Below the pieces are notes generated by a model. That model was not told the origin of the DNA, did not search any database, and saw only the letters and a program-made list of their open reading frames with translations. 64,000 bases of DNA, from positions 9,904 to 73,903 of the forward strand of contig CAYOOT010000006.1 in assembly GCA_964405665.1 (NCBI GenBank), read 5' to 3'. The stretch is from CAYOOT01 sp964405665 (GTDB lineage Bacteria > Bdellovibrionota_C > UBA2361 > SZUA-149 > CAZDWZ01). This document shows positions 16,449-24,983 of this stretch, piece after piece (positions within the stretch are counted from its first letter, which is position 1; each line of letters opens with the position of its first letter). Both the position numbers and the translations under genes were made by a program.

Positions 16449-18923
16449 ATGGAAGCAAACGTTGAAAAAACTGAACTAGAATCAATCAGTATGAAAGTCT
16501 CCGAAAATTACGGAGCAGATAACATTAAAGTCTTAGAAGGTCTGGAGGCGGTAAGAAAGCGTCCCGGAATGTATATCGGGGATACTGTGGAGCGAGGTTA
16601 TCACCACTTGGTATTTGAAGTAGTGGATAACTCGATTGATGAAGCAATGGCCGGACATTGTGATCGGGTGGAAATTACAATTCATATCAACGGTTCTGTT
16701 ACTGTAGAAGATAACGGCCGAGGAATTCCTACGGATATTCACCCCACTGAAGGCATCAGTGCAGTAGAAGTTGTTTTAACGAAATTACATGCTGGTGGTA
16801 AGTTTGAAAATAAGGCTTACAAAGTTTCGGGCGGACTTCATGGGGTGGGGGTTTCTGTAGTTAATGCGCTTAGTGAAAGATTAAGCATTGAAGTAAAGCG
16901 TGAAGGAAAAGTATACTTTCAAGAATATTCCAGAGGGGCAGCGCTTTATCCCCTTAAGGAAATTGGAACGACAACATCTCGAGGAACAAGAGTAACGTTT
17001 TTACCGGATAAAGAAATTTTCCCGACGATGGAAGCTTTTAAGTATGATCTTTTAGCTAGTCGTTTTCGTGAGCTTGCTTTCTTAAATGGCGGAATCAGAC
17101 TGATATTTAAAGATGAGCGAACTGGAAAGTCCCAAGAATTTTATTATGAAGGCGGCATTAAAAGTTTTGTCAGCCATCTCAATAAAACTAAAGAAGTTTT
17201 ATTTCCAGAACCAATTTACTTTTCTGAATCAAAAGATGGAATTGGTATGGAAGTGGCGATGCAGTATAACGATGGCTATTTAGAATCAGTTCATTCTTTT
17301 GCCAACAACATCAATACATTTGAAGGCGGAACACATTTAGCCGGTTTTAAAACAGCATTGACCAGGGCGGTTAATAATTACGCGGTTTCTGCCAACTTAA
17401 TTAAAAAAGGCACCGAGAATCTTCAAGGAGAAGATATTCGAGAAGGATTGACTGCAATTATTTCTGTTAAAATTCCTGAACCGCAATTTGAGGGACAAAC
17501 CAAAACCAAATTGGGTAATTCCGAAGTAAAAGGTTTAGTTGAGCAAATGTTGGGAGAAAGACTTTCTAAGTTTTTAGAAGAAAATCCGACAATTGCCAAA
17601 AATATTGCCTTAAAAGGCCTTGATGCGCAACGAGCACGGGAAGCGGCAAAAAGAGCCCGAGAATTAGTGCGCAGAAAAGGGGCCTTGGATTCAATGGCTC
17701 TTCCGGGCAAACTTGCAGATTGCCAAATTGAAGATCCGGAAGTTTGTGAATTGTTTCTGGTAGAGGGTGATTCTGCCGGTGGTTCTGCCAAGCAGGGCCG
17801 AGACAGAACCAATCAAGCGATTCTTCCGCTGAAAGGTAAAATCTTAAACGTAGAAAAGGCGCGCTTTGATAAAATGCTTGCTTTTGAAGAAATCCGGATC
17901 ATGATTACGGCACTAGGTTGCGGAATAGGTAATGAAGATTTTTCACTAGAAGATCTACGCTACCACAAAGTAATTATTATGACCGATGCCGATGTCGATG
18001 GCAGCCATATTCGAACTTTGCTTTTAACTTTTTATTTTAGGCAAATGCCGCAGTTAATCGAAAAGGGACATTTATATATTGCTCAGCCACCGCTTTACAG
18101 GATTAAGCGAGGAAAAGCAGAATTTTACCTGCATGATGAAAAATCATTTGAAGCTTTTATTATTAATGGGGGATCTTCCGGTGCTGTTTTGAAAGGTAAA
18201 AACGGCAAACTCCAACTGCAAGGACATGAACTGGAAAAATTTCTTAAAGAACTTTCAGATGCTGTAAGGATAATCGAAGTATTTGAAACAGGATATTTTG
18301 AAAAACAAATACTAGCCGCTTTTGCTTCTCAGCCTAAATTTTCTAAAGATACCCTTACTAATAAGGCGGAGTTGGAAAAAGTAGTGGCTAAAGTTGATTC
18401 TTGGTTAAAAGAAAGAGTCTCCGGAATTGATAAAACTGTTGTGCGCTATGAAGAAGACAAAGAGCATAGTGGTAATTCTGTAATTTTTTCAGTAGTAAAA
18501 GATGCAGAAACTTTTTCTTGTGTCATTAATTTTAAACGAGTTACGGCAGAGGATTTTTCTCAATTACAATCAATTCTTAGTAAAGCCGAATCTATTGGTG
18601 AACCTCCTTTTGAGGTCTTGGCCGAGGAAGGCAAAAAATCTTTAGATAAAGTTTGTAAAAATCTTTTTGATGTTCGAGAAGTAATTAACGAACGAGGAAA
18701 AGCGGGACTGGCGATTACCAGATTTAAAGGTCTTGGTGAAATGAACCCGGAACAACTTTGGGAAACCACACTAGATCCGAAGAAACGAACCTTACTGCAA
18801 GTTCGCGTGGAAGATGCCATTGCAGCGGATTCACTTTTTACTCTGCTCATGGGCGATGCCGTTGAACCGAGAAGAGAATTCATTGAAGAAAACGCATTGA
18901 AAGTTAGAAATTTGGACATATAG
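16449..18923 (+). CDS. gyrB: DNA gyrase subunit B
   Basis: 824 aa. It is the ATPase subunit of gyrase. The GHKL ATPase contains EVVDNSIDEAMAGHC and GRGIPTDIHP, followed by the transducer (QFEGQTKTKLGNSE), the Toprim motif LVEGDSAGGSAKQGRDR and the metal-binding DADVDGSHI. A long insert of the proteobacterial kind lies between the Toprim core and the C-terminal ITRFKGLGEMNPEQLWETT, explaining the length. It is followed 126 bases later by gyrA. The 236 bases before the gene show no other gene and probably hold its promoter. Confidence 0.97.
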   Translation: MEANVEKTELESISMKVSENYGADNIKVLEGLEAVRKRPGMYIGDTVERGYHHLVFEVVDNSIDEAMAGHCDRVEITIHINGSVTVEDNGRGIPTDIHPTEGISAVEVVLTKLHAGGKFENKAYKVSGGLHGVGVSVVNALSERLSIEVKREGKVYFQEYSRGAALYPLKEIGTTTSRGTRVTFLPDKEIFPTMEAFKYDLLASRFRELAFLNGGIRLIFKDERTGKSQEFYYEGGIKSFVSHLNKTKEVLFPEPIYFSESKDGIGMEVAMQYNDGYLESVHSFANNINTFEGGTHLAGFKTALTRAVNNYAVSANLIKKGTENLQGEDIREGLTAIISVKIPEPQFEGQTKTKLGNSEVKGLVEQMLGERLSKFLEENPTIAKNIALKGLDAQRAREAAKRARELVRRKGALDSMALPGKLADCQIEDPEVCELFLVEGDSAGGSAKQGRDRTNQAILPLKGKILNVEKARFDKMLAFEEIRIMITALGCGIGNEDFSLEDLRYHKVIIMTDADVDGSHIRTLLLTFYFRQMPQLIEKGHLYIAQPPLYRIKRGKAEFYLHDEKSFEAFIINGGSSGAVLKGKNGKLQLQGHELEKFLKELSDAVRIIEVFETGYFEKQILAAFASQPKFSKDTLTNKAELEKVVAKVDSWLKERVSGIDKTVVRYEEDKEHSGNSVIFSVVKDAETFSCVINFKRVTAEDFSQLQSILSKAESIGEPPFEVLAEEGKKSLDKVCKNLFDVREVINERGKAGLAITRFKGLGEMNPEQLWETTLDPKKRTLLQVRVEDAIAADSLFTLLMGDAVEPRREFIEENALKVRNLDI

Positions 18924-18944
18924 TCTTTTTATATGTCTGGCTTG

Positions 18945-19000
18945 CCGTCCGAAGCTTTCTTGTCCCCCGGAGCTTTAGTGAAGGGGGAAGCGTAGGATGG
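18945..19000. repeat. Imperfect GC-rich hairpin between gyrB and gyrA
   Basis: CCGTCC (18945-18950) faces GGATGG (18995-19000), allowing one G-U pair, and an inner CCCCC/GGGGG stem sits around GGAGCTTTAGTGAA. The base composition is unlike the neighbouring genes. It is not related to the GTAGGGGCA repeats. It may be a mobile intergenic repeat or an attenuator in the gyrB-gyrA message. Confidence 0.4.
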
Positions 19001-19049
19001 AAGGATGATAGGATTTTTTAAGATTAGTTGTAAAAAAAGGCAATAAAAA

Positions 19050-21539
19050 ATGGATAGCACAAACCCAACAAGCATTATCGCAATCAACATTGAAGAAGAA
19101 ATGCGTAGTTCTTACATGGACTATGCAATGAGTGTAATCATTGGCCGAGCGCTGCCGGATATTCGTGATGGTTTAAAACCCGTTCACCGCCGCATACTTT
19201 TTGCGATGTTAAGCGAAGGCTTAACTTCCGGTAAAAAGTTTTCCAAATGTGCCGGTGTGGTGGGAGAAGTTTTGAAAAAATACCATCCTCATGGCGATAC
19301 TGCCGTTTATGATTCTTTGGTGAGAATGGCGCAGAAATGGAATCTGAGATATCCGTTGATTGAAGGACAGGGGAACTTCGGCTCCGTGGATGGGGATTCT
19401 GCGGCAGCCTATCGTTATACAGAATGTCGCATGGAAGCTTTAGCCGAAGCAATTTTGGCGGACATTGATAAAGATACTGTCGATTTCATGCCGAATTTTG
19501 ATGAATCCACAATGGAGCCGATAGTGCTTCCTTCGCGCATTCCTAATCTTTTAGTTAACGGTGCCGAAGGAATTGCCGTGGGCATGGCTTCAAAAATTCC
19601 TCCCCATAATTTAAAGGAAATTGTTGCAGCCACAATCAAAGTCATCGAAAATCCTAAAGTTACTTTGGAAGAATTAATGGAAGTTGTTCCAGGGCCGGAT
19701 TTTCCAACGGCAGGGATTATTTATGGCGCAGCTCCGATTAGACAAATTTATCAAACAGGACGTGGTTTAATCCAGCTTAGGGCAAAGGTCAGAGTCGAAG
19801 CGATTAAAGGAAAAAAAGATGCTGAAGCAATTGTCATTGATGAAATTCCTTATCAAGTAAATAAAGCGAAGCTTGTTGAAAAAATTGCTGAGCTGGTAAA
19901 TGAAAAGAAGATAGAAGGTATTTCCAAGTTAAGAGATGAATCCGATCGCACAGGAATGAGAGTAGTAGTTGAACTTAAGCGGGATGCGGTTAGCGATGTG
20001 GTTTTGAATCAATTATTCAAATTAACACCGCTGCAACGGACTTTTGGCGTGATTATGCTTTCTATCGTCAATGGTCGTCCGATGGTGCTTGGACTAAAGG
20101 AAATGTTGGAGTATTTCATCGATCATCGAAGAAATGTCATTGTCCGAAGAACCAGATTTGAATTGGGTAAAGCCAAATCAAGATTGCATATCTTAGAGGG
20201 CTTAAGAACAGCCTTGGATAATATCGATCAAATTATCAAGCTGATTAAGGCTTCAGAATCAACAGCAATTGCCAGAGATGAATTGCAAGTTCAGTTTAGT
20301 TTAAGTGAAGTTCAAGCGCAGCATATTTTAGATATGCCCTTAAAGCGTTTAACTGGCTTAGAAAGAAAAGCGATTGAAGATGAGTATAACGAGCTTTTAG
20401 CGGAAGTAGAAAGACTAAGTAAAATTCTAGCAAGCAAAGTTGAAGTGGACAAGGTTTGTGTCGAAGAGCTCAAAGAAATATCTGAAAAATTCGGAGATGT
20501 TCGTAAAACTGTCATTGAAGAAGATGGCGAAGAAATTGATCTAGAAGATATGATTGCCGAAGAAGATATGATTGTTACCATCTCTCATCGGGGCTATGCC
20601 AAACGCTGTTCACCTTCAATTTACCGGGCACAACGTCGCGGCGGTAAAGGTGTGATGGGTACAAAAAATGATGAAGAAGATTTTATTACAGAACTTTTTG
20701 TCGCCTCAACACATGCTTACTTATTGGTCTTTACTACCTTGGGTAAAATGCATTGGATCAAGGTTCATAATTTACCAGAAGCAAGCAGAACAGCTCGCGG
20801 CAGAGCCTTGGTCAATATGATTCAGTTTGAAGAAGGCGAAAAAGTTTCAGCAATTCTTCCAGTAAGGCATTTTGAAGTCGGAAAATCCGTGGTACTTACA
20901 ACCAAAATGGGCGTAATTAAAAGAGTTGATTTGATGGAGCTATCTAATATTCGAAAAGGCGGGATTAGAGCAGTTTCTCTGGACCAAGGAGATGCTTTAA
21001 TTGGTGCAAGATTAACAGAAGGCTCAAGAGATTTAATTCTTTCTACAAAAAGCGGCATGGCGATTAGATTTAGAGAAGATGATGTTCGAGTAATGGGTCG
21101 AGTGGCAAGAGGAGTAAGAGGAATTACACTGGATTCCGGAGATGAAGTGGTAAATATTGTTACCGTTCCTGAAGCCGGCAAAGATGACAGTGAAAAATAT
21201 GCTTTATTTACTGTTTGTCAAAATGGTTTTGGTAAGCGCACTGAAGTCGATGAATACCGCGTGCAATCTCGTGGCGGAAAAGGCGTAATTGATATCAAAA
21301 CCGAAGGGCGCAATGGACCAGTGGTTTCCACTACCCGGGTGACAGATAATGATCACATCATGATTATTACAACTTCTGGAAAAGTTATTCGCATGGCCGT
21401 TAAAAATATGAATTTGATTGGCCGCAACACCATGGGTGTTAATTTAATTAACTTGGATGAAGGCGAAAGTGTTGCTGCCGTTGCTAGACTTGCCGATGCT
21501 GAAGGGGATGAGGAAATAGTGGAAGAGGAAGTTAAGTAA
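19050..21539 (+). CDS. gyrA: DNA gyrase subunit A
   Basis: 829 aa. It is the DNA-cleaving subunit. The catalytic Tyr is in AAAYRYTECRM, the quinolone region reads HPHGDTAVYDSLVRMAQ (Thr where E. coli has Ser83, Asp87 kept), and the GyrA box QRRGGKG is present at the start of the C-terminal beta-pinwheel, with a later blade copy SRGGKGV. The C-terminus is acidic. It probably forms one transcription unit with gyrB. A 26-base-arm palindrome follows the stop. Confidence 0.97.
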   Translation: MDSTNPTSIIAINIEEEMRSSYMDYAMSVIIGRALPDIRDGLKPVHRRILFAMLSEGLTSGKKFSKCAGVVGEVLKKYHPHGDTAVYDSLVRMAQKWNLRYPLIEGQGNFGSVDGDSAAAYRYTECRMEALAEAILADIDKDTVDFMPNFDESTMEPIVLPSRIPNLLVNGAEGIAVGMASKIPPHNLKEIVAATIKVIENPKVTLEELMEVVPGPDFPTAGIIYGAAPIRQIYQTGRGLIQLRAKVRVEAIKGKKDAEAIVIDEIPYQVNKAKLVEKIAELVNEKKIEGISKLRDESDRTGMRVVVELKRDAVSDVVLNQLFKLTPLQRTFGVIMLSIVNGRPMVLGLKEMLEYFIDHRRNVIVRRTRFELGKAKSRLHILEGLRTALDNIDQIIKLIKASESTAIARDELQVQFSLSEVQAQHILDMPLKRLTGLERKAIEDEYNELLAEVERLSKILASKVEVDKVCVEELKEISEKFGDVRKTVIEEDGEEIDLEDMIAEEDMIVTISHRGYAKRCSPSIYRAQRRGGKGVMGTKNDEEDFITELFVASTHAYLLVFTTLGKMHWIKVHNLPEASRTARGRALVNMIQFEEGEKVSAILPVRHFEVGKSVVLTTKMGVIKRVDLMELSNIRKGGIRAVSLDQGDALIGARLTEGSRDLILSTKSGMAIRFREDDVRVMGRVARGVRGITLDSGDEVVNIVTVPEAGKDDSEKYALFTVCQNGFGKRTEVDEYRVQSRGGKGVIDIKTEGRNGPVVSTTRVTDNDHIMIITTSGKVIRMAVKNMNLIGRNTMGVNLINLDEGESVAAVARLADAEGDEEIVEEEVK

Positions 21540-21549
21540 AGATTGGAGA

Positions 21550-21617
21550 TACCGGAGCGCGGACTTTAGTCCGCTAAAAATAGCTAATTCGAGCGGACTA
21601 AAGTCCGCGCTCCGGTA
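21550..21617. repeat. Large perfect palindrome between gyrA and the acyl-AMP ligase gene
   Basis: Two perfect 26-base arms (21550-21575 and 21592-21617) begin and end TACCGGAGCGCGGAC and its complement. Each arm contains the smaller self-complementary GCGGACTTTAGTCCGC. The architecture is like the GTAGGGGCA elements (paired hairpins in inverted orientation), but the sequence is different. A gyrA terminator role is likely. Confidence 0.8.
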
Positions 21618-21637
21618 GAGGCTAATTTAAATTTATT

Positions 21638-23326
21638 ATGAGTATTTCTCAATCTTCATTTCTTTCAAACTTTGTCGAACATGCAACAAAAACCACCGCT
21701 GCTCCATTTTGCAAATTTATCTCAAAGGGAAAAGTTACAGAATATTCTTACGGGGAGCTTTTAAGTAATAGCATTGCCTACTGCAATCTTTTAAAAAATG
21801 CCGGCATTGCTCAAGGTGAGATTGTAATTATTATTCTGGAACACACCCCTGATCTTTATTTTTCCTTTGTCGGTGCGATGCTTGCTGGTTGCATTCCCTC
21901 TTTTCTTCCCTTTCAAACCCCTAAACAAGATACAGCTATTTATTGGAAGAGTCAGGTCGAACTTTTTAAGAGAATCAAGGCTAGAGCATTGATTACTTAT
22001 CAAGCAAATTTAGAACTTCTTGAAAATTATTTGGGCTCTTTAACGGAGATGAAAGTATTTACTCCTTCTGATTTACAAGGTGTAGAAACAAAATCTGAAA
22101 TTAATAGAGATCAATTACTATCTGGTGATGCCATTGCTTTTCTTCAACATAGTTCAGGTACTACTGGTTATAAAAAAGGAGTGGCGCTTTCTTATCAAGC
22201 AGTCACTAAACAGCTAACACAATATTCTAAAGCAATTGATTTTTCCTCAAAGGATAAGATTGCGACTTGGCTGCCGCTTTATCATGACATGGGTCTGATT
22301 GCGAGTTTCATTCTTCCTATCTCTTCTGGTGTAGAGATTGTGGCGATGGATCCCTTTGAATGGGTAATGCGTCCAGGAATACTTTTTAATGCAATAGAAA
22401 AGTATTCTTGTACCCTTTGTTGGCTCCCCAATTTTGCTTTTCATCATTTGATAAGACTTCTACCGGAAAATAAAAGTTATAATCTTTCTTCAATCAGAGC
22501 TTTTATTAATTGCTCCGAACCTTGTAAAGCCGAAACTTTTGCCGCCTTTTTTGAGAGGTTTAAAAAAGATCAATTAAAAAAAGAAGCTCTTGGTGTTTGT
22601 TATGCCATGGCCGAAGCTGTCTATGCTGTGACTAGCACTAAGCCTGGAGTTTGTCCTAGAGTTTTGGAAATAGATGTTGAAGATTGTGCCAAGAAAGGAA
22701 TTATTTCAGAAAAAAAAGAAGCAAAAAGTTTTCAAGCTTGTCTTTCTGCTGGTAAACCGATTGCTGGAATTGCAGTTCAAATAATCGATGATCAAGGAAA
22801 TATTCTTCCTGAAAAAAATGTGGGAGAAATTGCTTTGCAGGGAGAATTCCTTTTTTCTGCTTATTTTAGAGATCCGGAAACAACAGCAAAAAAGTTTAAA
22901 GATGGCTGGTATTGTACGGGAGACCTTGGTTTTTTAGAGCAAGGAGAATTATTTGTGCTTGGTCGCAAGGATGATGTAATTATCAGTCATGGAAAGAAAT
23001 TTGCAGCTCATGATTTGGAGCAAGTTGTGCACCGGGTTTCCGGTGTAAAACCAGGACGGGTAATTGCTCTATCATTCTTTGAGGAAAATGTAGGATCCGA
23101 TGAAATTGTGATCATTGCCGAAAGAGATCCTGATTCTAAAGTTCTGGCTGAAGAAACAATTAAGAGCATTAAAAAAACAGTATTTGATGAATTCGGAATT
23201 TCTATCTGGGAAGCTCGAACTGAGGAAGTTGGTTGGATTATTAAGACAACAAGCGGCAAGCTCTGTCGAAGAGAAAATTTAGAAAAATTAAAATCTCAAA
23301 GATTACAAGCTGAAACTATTTCATAA
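21638..23326 (+). CDS. Acyl-AMP ligase (ANL superfamily, FAAL-like)
   Basis: 562 aa. It activates a carboxylic (probably fatty) acid as the acyl-adenylate. The P-loop is LQHSSGTTGYKKGVAL; YHDMGLIASFILP and the DGWYCTGDLGFLEQGELFVLGRKDDVI segment resemble fatty acyl-AMP ligases; the catalytic Lys of the C-terminal lid is probably in TTSGKLCRREN. No carrier protein, polyketide synthase or acyl-CoA dehydrogenase is adjacent, so the acceptor is unknown. A FAAL-type role is favoured from the motif style, but an acyl-CoA synthetase cannot be excluded. Confidence 0.82.
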   Translation: MSISQSSFLSNFVEHATKTTAAPFCKFISKGKVTEYSYGELLSNSIAYCNLLKNAGIAQGEIVIIILEHTPDLYFSFVGAMLAGCIPSFLPFQTPKQDTAIYWKSQVELFKRIKARALITYQANLELLENYLGSLTEMKVFTPSDLQGVETKSEINRDQLLSGDAIAFLQHSSGTTGYKKGVALSYQAVTKQLTQYSKAIDFSSKDKIATWLPLYHDMGLIASFILPISSGVEIVAMDPFEWVMRPGILFNAIEKYSCTLCWLPNFAFHHLIRLLPENKSYNLSSIRAFINCSEPCKAETFAAFFERFKKDQLKKEALGVCYAMAEAVYAVTSTKPGVCPRVLEIDVEDCAKKGIISEKKEAKSFQACLSAGKPIAGIAVQIIDDQGNILPEKNVGEIALQGEFLFSAYFRDPETTAKKFKDGWYCTGDLGFLEQGELFVLGRKDDVIISHGKKFAAHDLEQVVHRVSGVKPGRVIALSFFEENVGSDEIVIIAERDPDSKVLAEETIKSIKKTVFDEFGISIWEARTEEVGWIIKTTSGKLCRRENLEKLKSQRLQAETIS

Positions 23327-23390
23327 AATAAGCGAATATACCTAAGTAATAAGATTAAAAATAGGTCTTTTTCAGGCAAGATCTATATTG

Positions 23391-23416
23391 AAACAGTATC
23401 CTTAAAGATACTGTTT
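23391..23416. promoter_or_regulatory. Inverted-repeat operator ahead of a decayed module
   Basis: AAACAGTATC (23391-23400) and GATACTGTTT (23407-23416) are a perfect inverted repeat with a 6-base spacer. A TATAAT follows at 23424-23429 and the relic's ATG at 23433. This looks like the autoregulated promoter of a toxin-antitoxin-like pair whose genes are now broken. Confidence 0.45.
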
Positions 23417-23432
23417 AGTATGCTATAATTAA

Positions 23433-23650
23433 ATGACAAAAATTAGAAGAGGAAATTATATTTTCATTAAAAGAAAATCAGCATCAGAGAAATTTCCAGA
23501 ACATTAAAAACCTCCCCAGCGCAAGTCTATCGACTTCTTGATCAAACTTTTTATGGAAAAACAATAGATCAAATGTTAAGGCTTTTAGATCTTTTTGATT
23601 GTTCAATTGATATTACATTTCACAAAAAGGCGGCCTTAATTATTCTTTAA
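23433..23650 (+). pseudogene. Relic of a two-gene module: start of a small ORF joined out of frame to the end of an XRE-type helix-turn-helix protein
   Basis: ATG 23433 opens a frame beginning MTKIRRGNYIFIKRKSA, which stops after about 20 residues; its first residues match the start of a small family I remember as paired with an XRE protein. In another frame, 23477-23650 encodes ISIREISRTLKTSPAQVYRL, then LLDQTF and QMLRLLDLFDCSIDITFHKK, a helix-turn-helix C-terminus without its own start. An internal deletion probably fused the first gene's start to the second gene's end. The promoter-like operator upstream is still intact. The surrounding 23327-23639 gap holds nothing else. Confidence 0.6.
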
Positions 23651-24083
23651 TATCCAAAGTTTTGCCCAGACTCTCTAAGATCATCTCCCACCCCTTTTTT
23701 GTGAGTTCTTCGTAGTCTAACCAGACACCGCTATGAGTCAATATCAGCTCACAGCCAGCACCTTTTTTAATAAAATCCAAAGCCACTTCCGTGCTTTCTG
23801 TATCCTTTTGATATTTAGGCACATAAAAAGTAAAAACTATTTGCCGAGGCTTGGATATTTCAAGATATGTTCCCTGGTGTTCAATATCTTCGCCATCTCT
23901 TCTATCAACGAATAGAAATTCTCCCTCTACTCGAGGATCAATTTCTGCTTTGACCATTTGTCCAGTAGGAGTGGCGAAGAAGAATTTTCGTGCTTTTTCC
24001 GGGTCGAGCCAAGCATCAAACACTTTCTCGGGTGATGCTTCAAAATATTTTTTAACTATAACAGTAGCTGTTGGCTTTACCAT
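23640..24083 (-). CDS. SRPBCC/AHSA1-family protein
   Basis: 147 aa. The START-like fold is marked by VKKYFEASPEKVFDAWLDPE, KARKFFFAT, VEGEFLFVDRRDGEDIEHQG, YLEISKPRQIVFTF and the C-terminal GWEMILESLGKTL. Such proteins bind hydrophobic ligands or act as Aha1-like partners; the ligand is unknown. It is divergent from the tetR-efflux operon, with TetR-type operators in the shared region, so it may belong to the same regulon. Its end overlaps the decayed module by 11 bases. Confidence 0.88.
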   Translation of the reverse strand: MVKPTATVIVKKYFEASPEKVFDAWLDPEKARKFFFATPTGQMVKAEIDPRVEGEFLFVDRRDGEDIEHQGTYLEISKPRQIVFTFYVPKYQKDTESTEVALDFIKKGAGCELILTHSGVWLDYEELTKKGWEMILESLGKTLDIKE

Positions 24084-24145
24084 TACTACACCTCTTTTTA
24101 AATTTGCTTAAAACAATGGGGCCAAACCATTTGGCAAGTATATTT

Positions 24146-24163
24146 TTGACTTCATTAAGTCAA
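24146..24163. promoter_or_regulatory. Candidate TetR operator (distal)
   Basis: TTGACTT-CATT-AAGTCAA is an 18-base palindrome, sharing its TTGACTT half-site with the larger operator next to tetR. It lies 63 bases upstream of the divergent SRPBCC start and may control that gene. Confidence 0.55.
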
Positions 24164-24237
24164 TTTATAATTATAAAAGAGAACATACTTTTATAACAAC
24201 CTAGAATTACAGAGATTTTTTAGTATTATTAATCAGT

Positions 24238-24277
24238 CGATTGACTTAATTTGTGGTTTGCAATATTAAGTCAATCG
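24238..24277. promoter_or_regulatory. Candidate TetR operator (proximal)
   Basis: Arms CGATTGACTTAAT (24238-24250) and ATTAAGTCAATCG (24265-24277) are perfectly complementary and end one base before the tetR ATG. The half-site TTGACTT is shared with 24146-24163. Autorepression of the tetR-efflux operon is the natural reading. Confidence 0.6.
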
Positions 24278-24278
24278 T

Positions 24279-24983
24279 ATGACTAAATCAGAAGAAATTT
24301 CTCTAGACACAAAAAGCTCTCTACTGAGCACCGCAGAAAAACTATTTACCAAAAAAGGGTACTCCTCGGTTAGTACCAGAGAGATTGCAGAAGATGCAGG
24401 AGTGAATCTTGCGGCGATTCAATATCACTTTGGATCCAAGTCAAAGCTTTTCATGGAAACAGTAAATCAGATGATGCAGAGCAGTCCCTGTGCCAACTCA
24501 CTTTCGGAGATCAATTTCACTGCCGAGAACAGAGAAGAAGCTGTTAAAAAACTAGGAATTGTTATTCGCATTTTTCTTAATTATTTTCTTAAACCTTCGG
24601 AAAAGAATGCCTGCCGTTTGGTAATCAGAGAAATTCTTTCAGAAACAACGGAAGATCCGGAATTAACAGAAACTCTAGTTACGACATTTACCGAAAAATT
24701 TAGTAAACCTTTGGAAGATTCACTTTGCTTGTTACTTTGTAAAATAAATAAAGACTTTAGTGAAATGCAAACTCGCGAACATGCCAGAAGCATTTTGGGC
24801 CAATGTGTTTTTTATGCTTCCCATCATCCATTTTTAAAAAAAATTGATCGAAAAGATTTTTCCAAAAGCCCTCATTTAGAAAATACCACAGAACACGTAA
24901 TTCGCTTTTCTTTAAGAGCCCTGGGATGTGAAGAGAAGTTGATCAATAAAACCATAACGGAAACTTTTAAAAATGATCTCTAG
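24279..24983 (+). CDS. TetR-family repressor of the efflux operon
   Basis: 234 aa. The N-terminal helix-turn-helix is TAEKLFTKKGYSSVSTREIA, then EDAGVNLAAIQYHFGSKSKLF, and a long C-terminal ligand domain with a CerR-like look follows. It overlaps the downstream efflux-lipoprotein gene by 11 bases, so they are translated together. Perfect inverted repeats just upstream suggest autorepression. The inducer is unknown. Confidence 0.92.
   Translation: MTKSEEISLDTKSSLLSTAEKLFTKKGYSSVSTREIAEDAGVNLAAIQYHFGSKSKLFMETVNQMMQSSPCANSLSEINFTAENREEAVKKLGIVIRIFLNYFLKPSEKNACRLVIREILSETTEDPELTETLVTTFTEKFSKPLEDSLCLLLCKINKDFSEMQTREHARSILGQCVFYASHHPFLKKIDRKDFSKSPHLENTTEHVIRFSLRALGCEEKLINKTITETFKNDL

Noticed and set aside
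23388..23429. TTGAAA/TATAAT as a standard sigma-70 promoter pair
   Set aside because: The spacing between the two hexamers is about 30 bases, far from 17.
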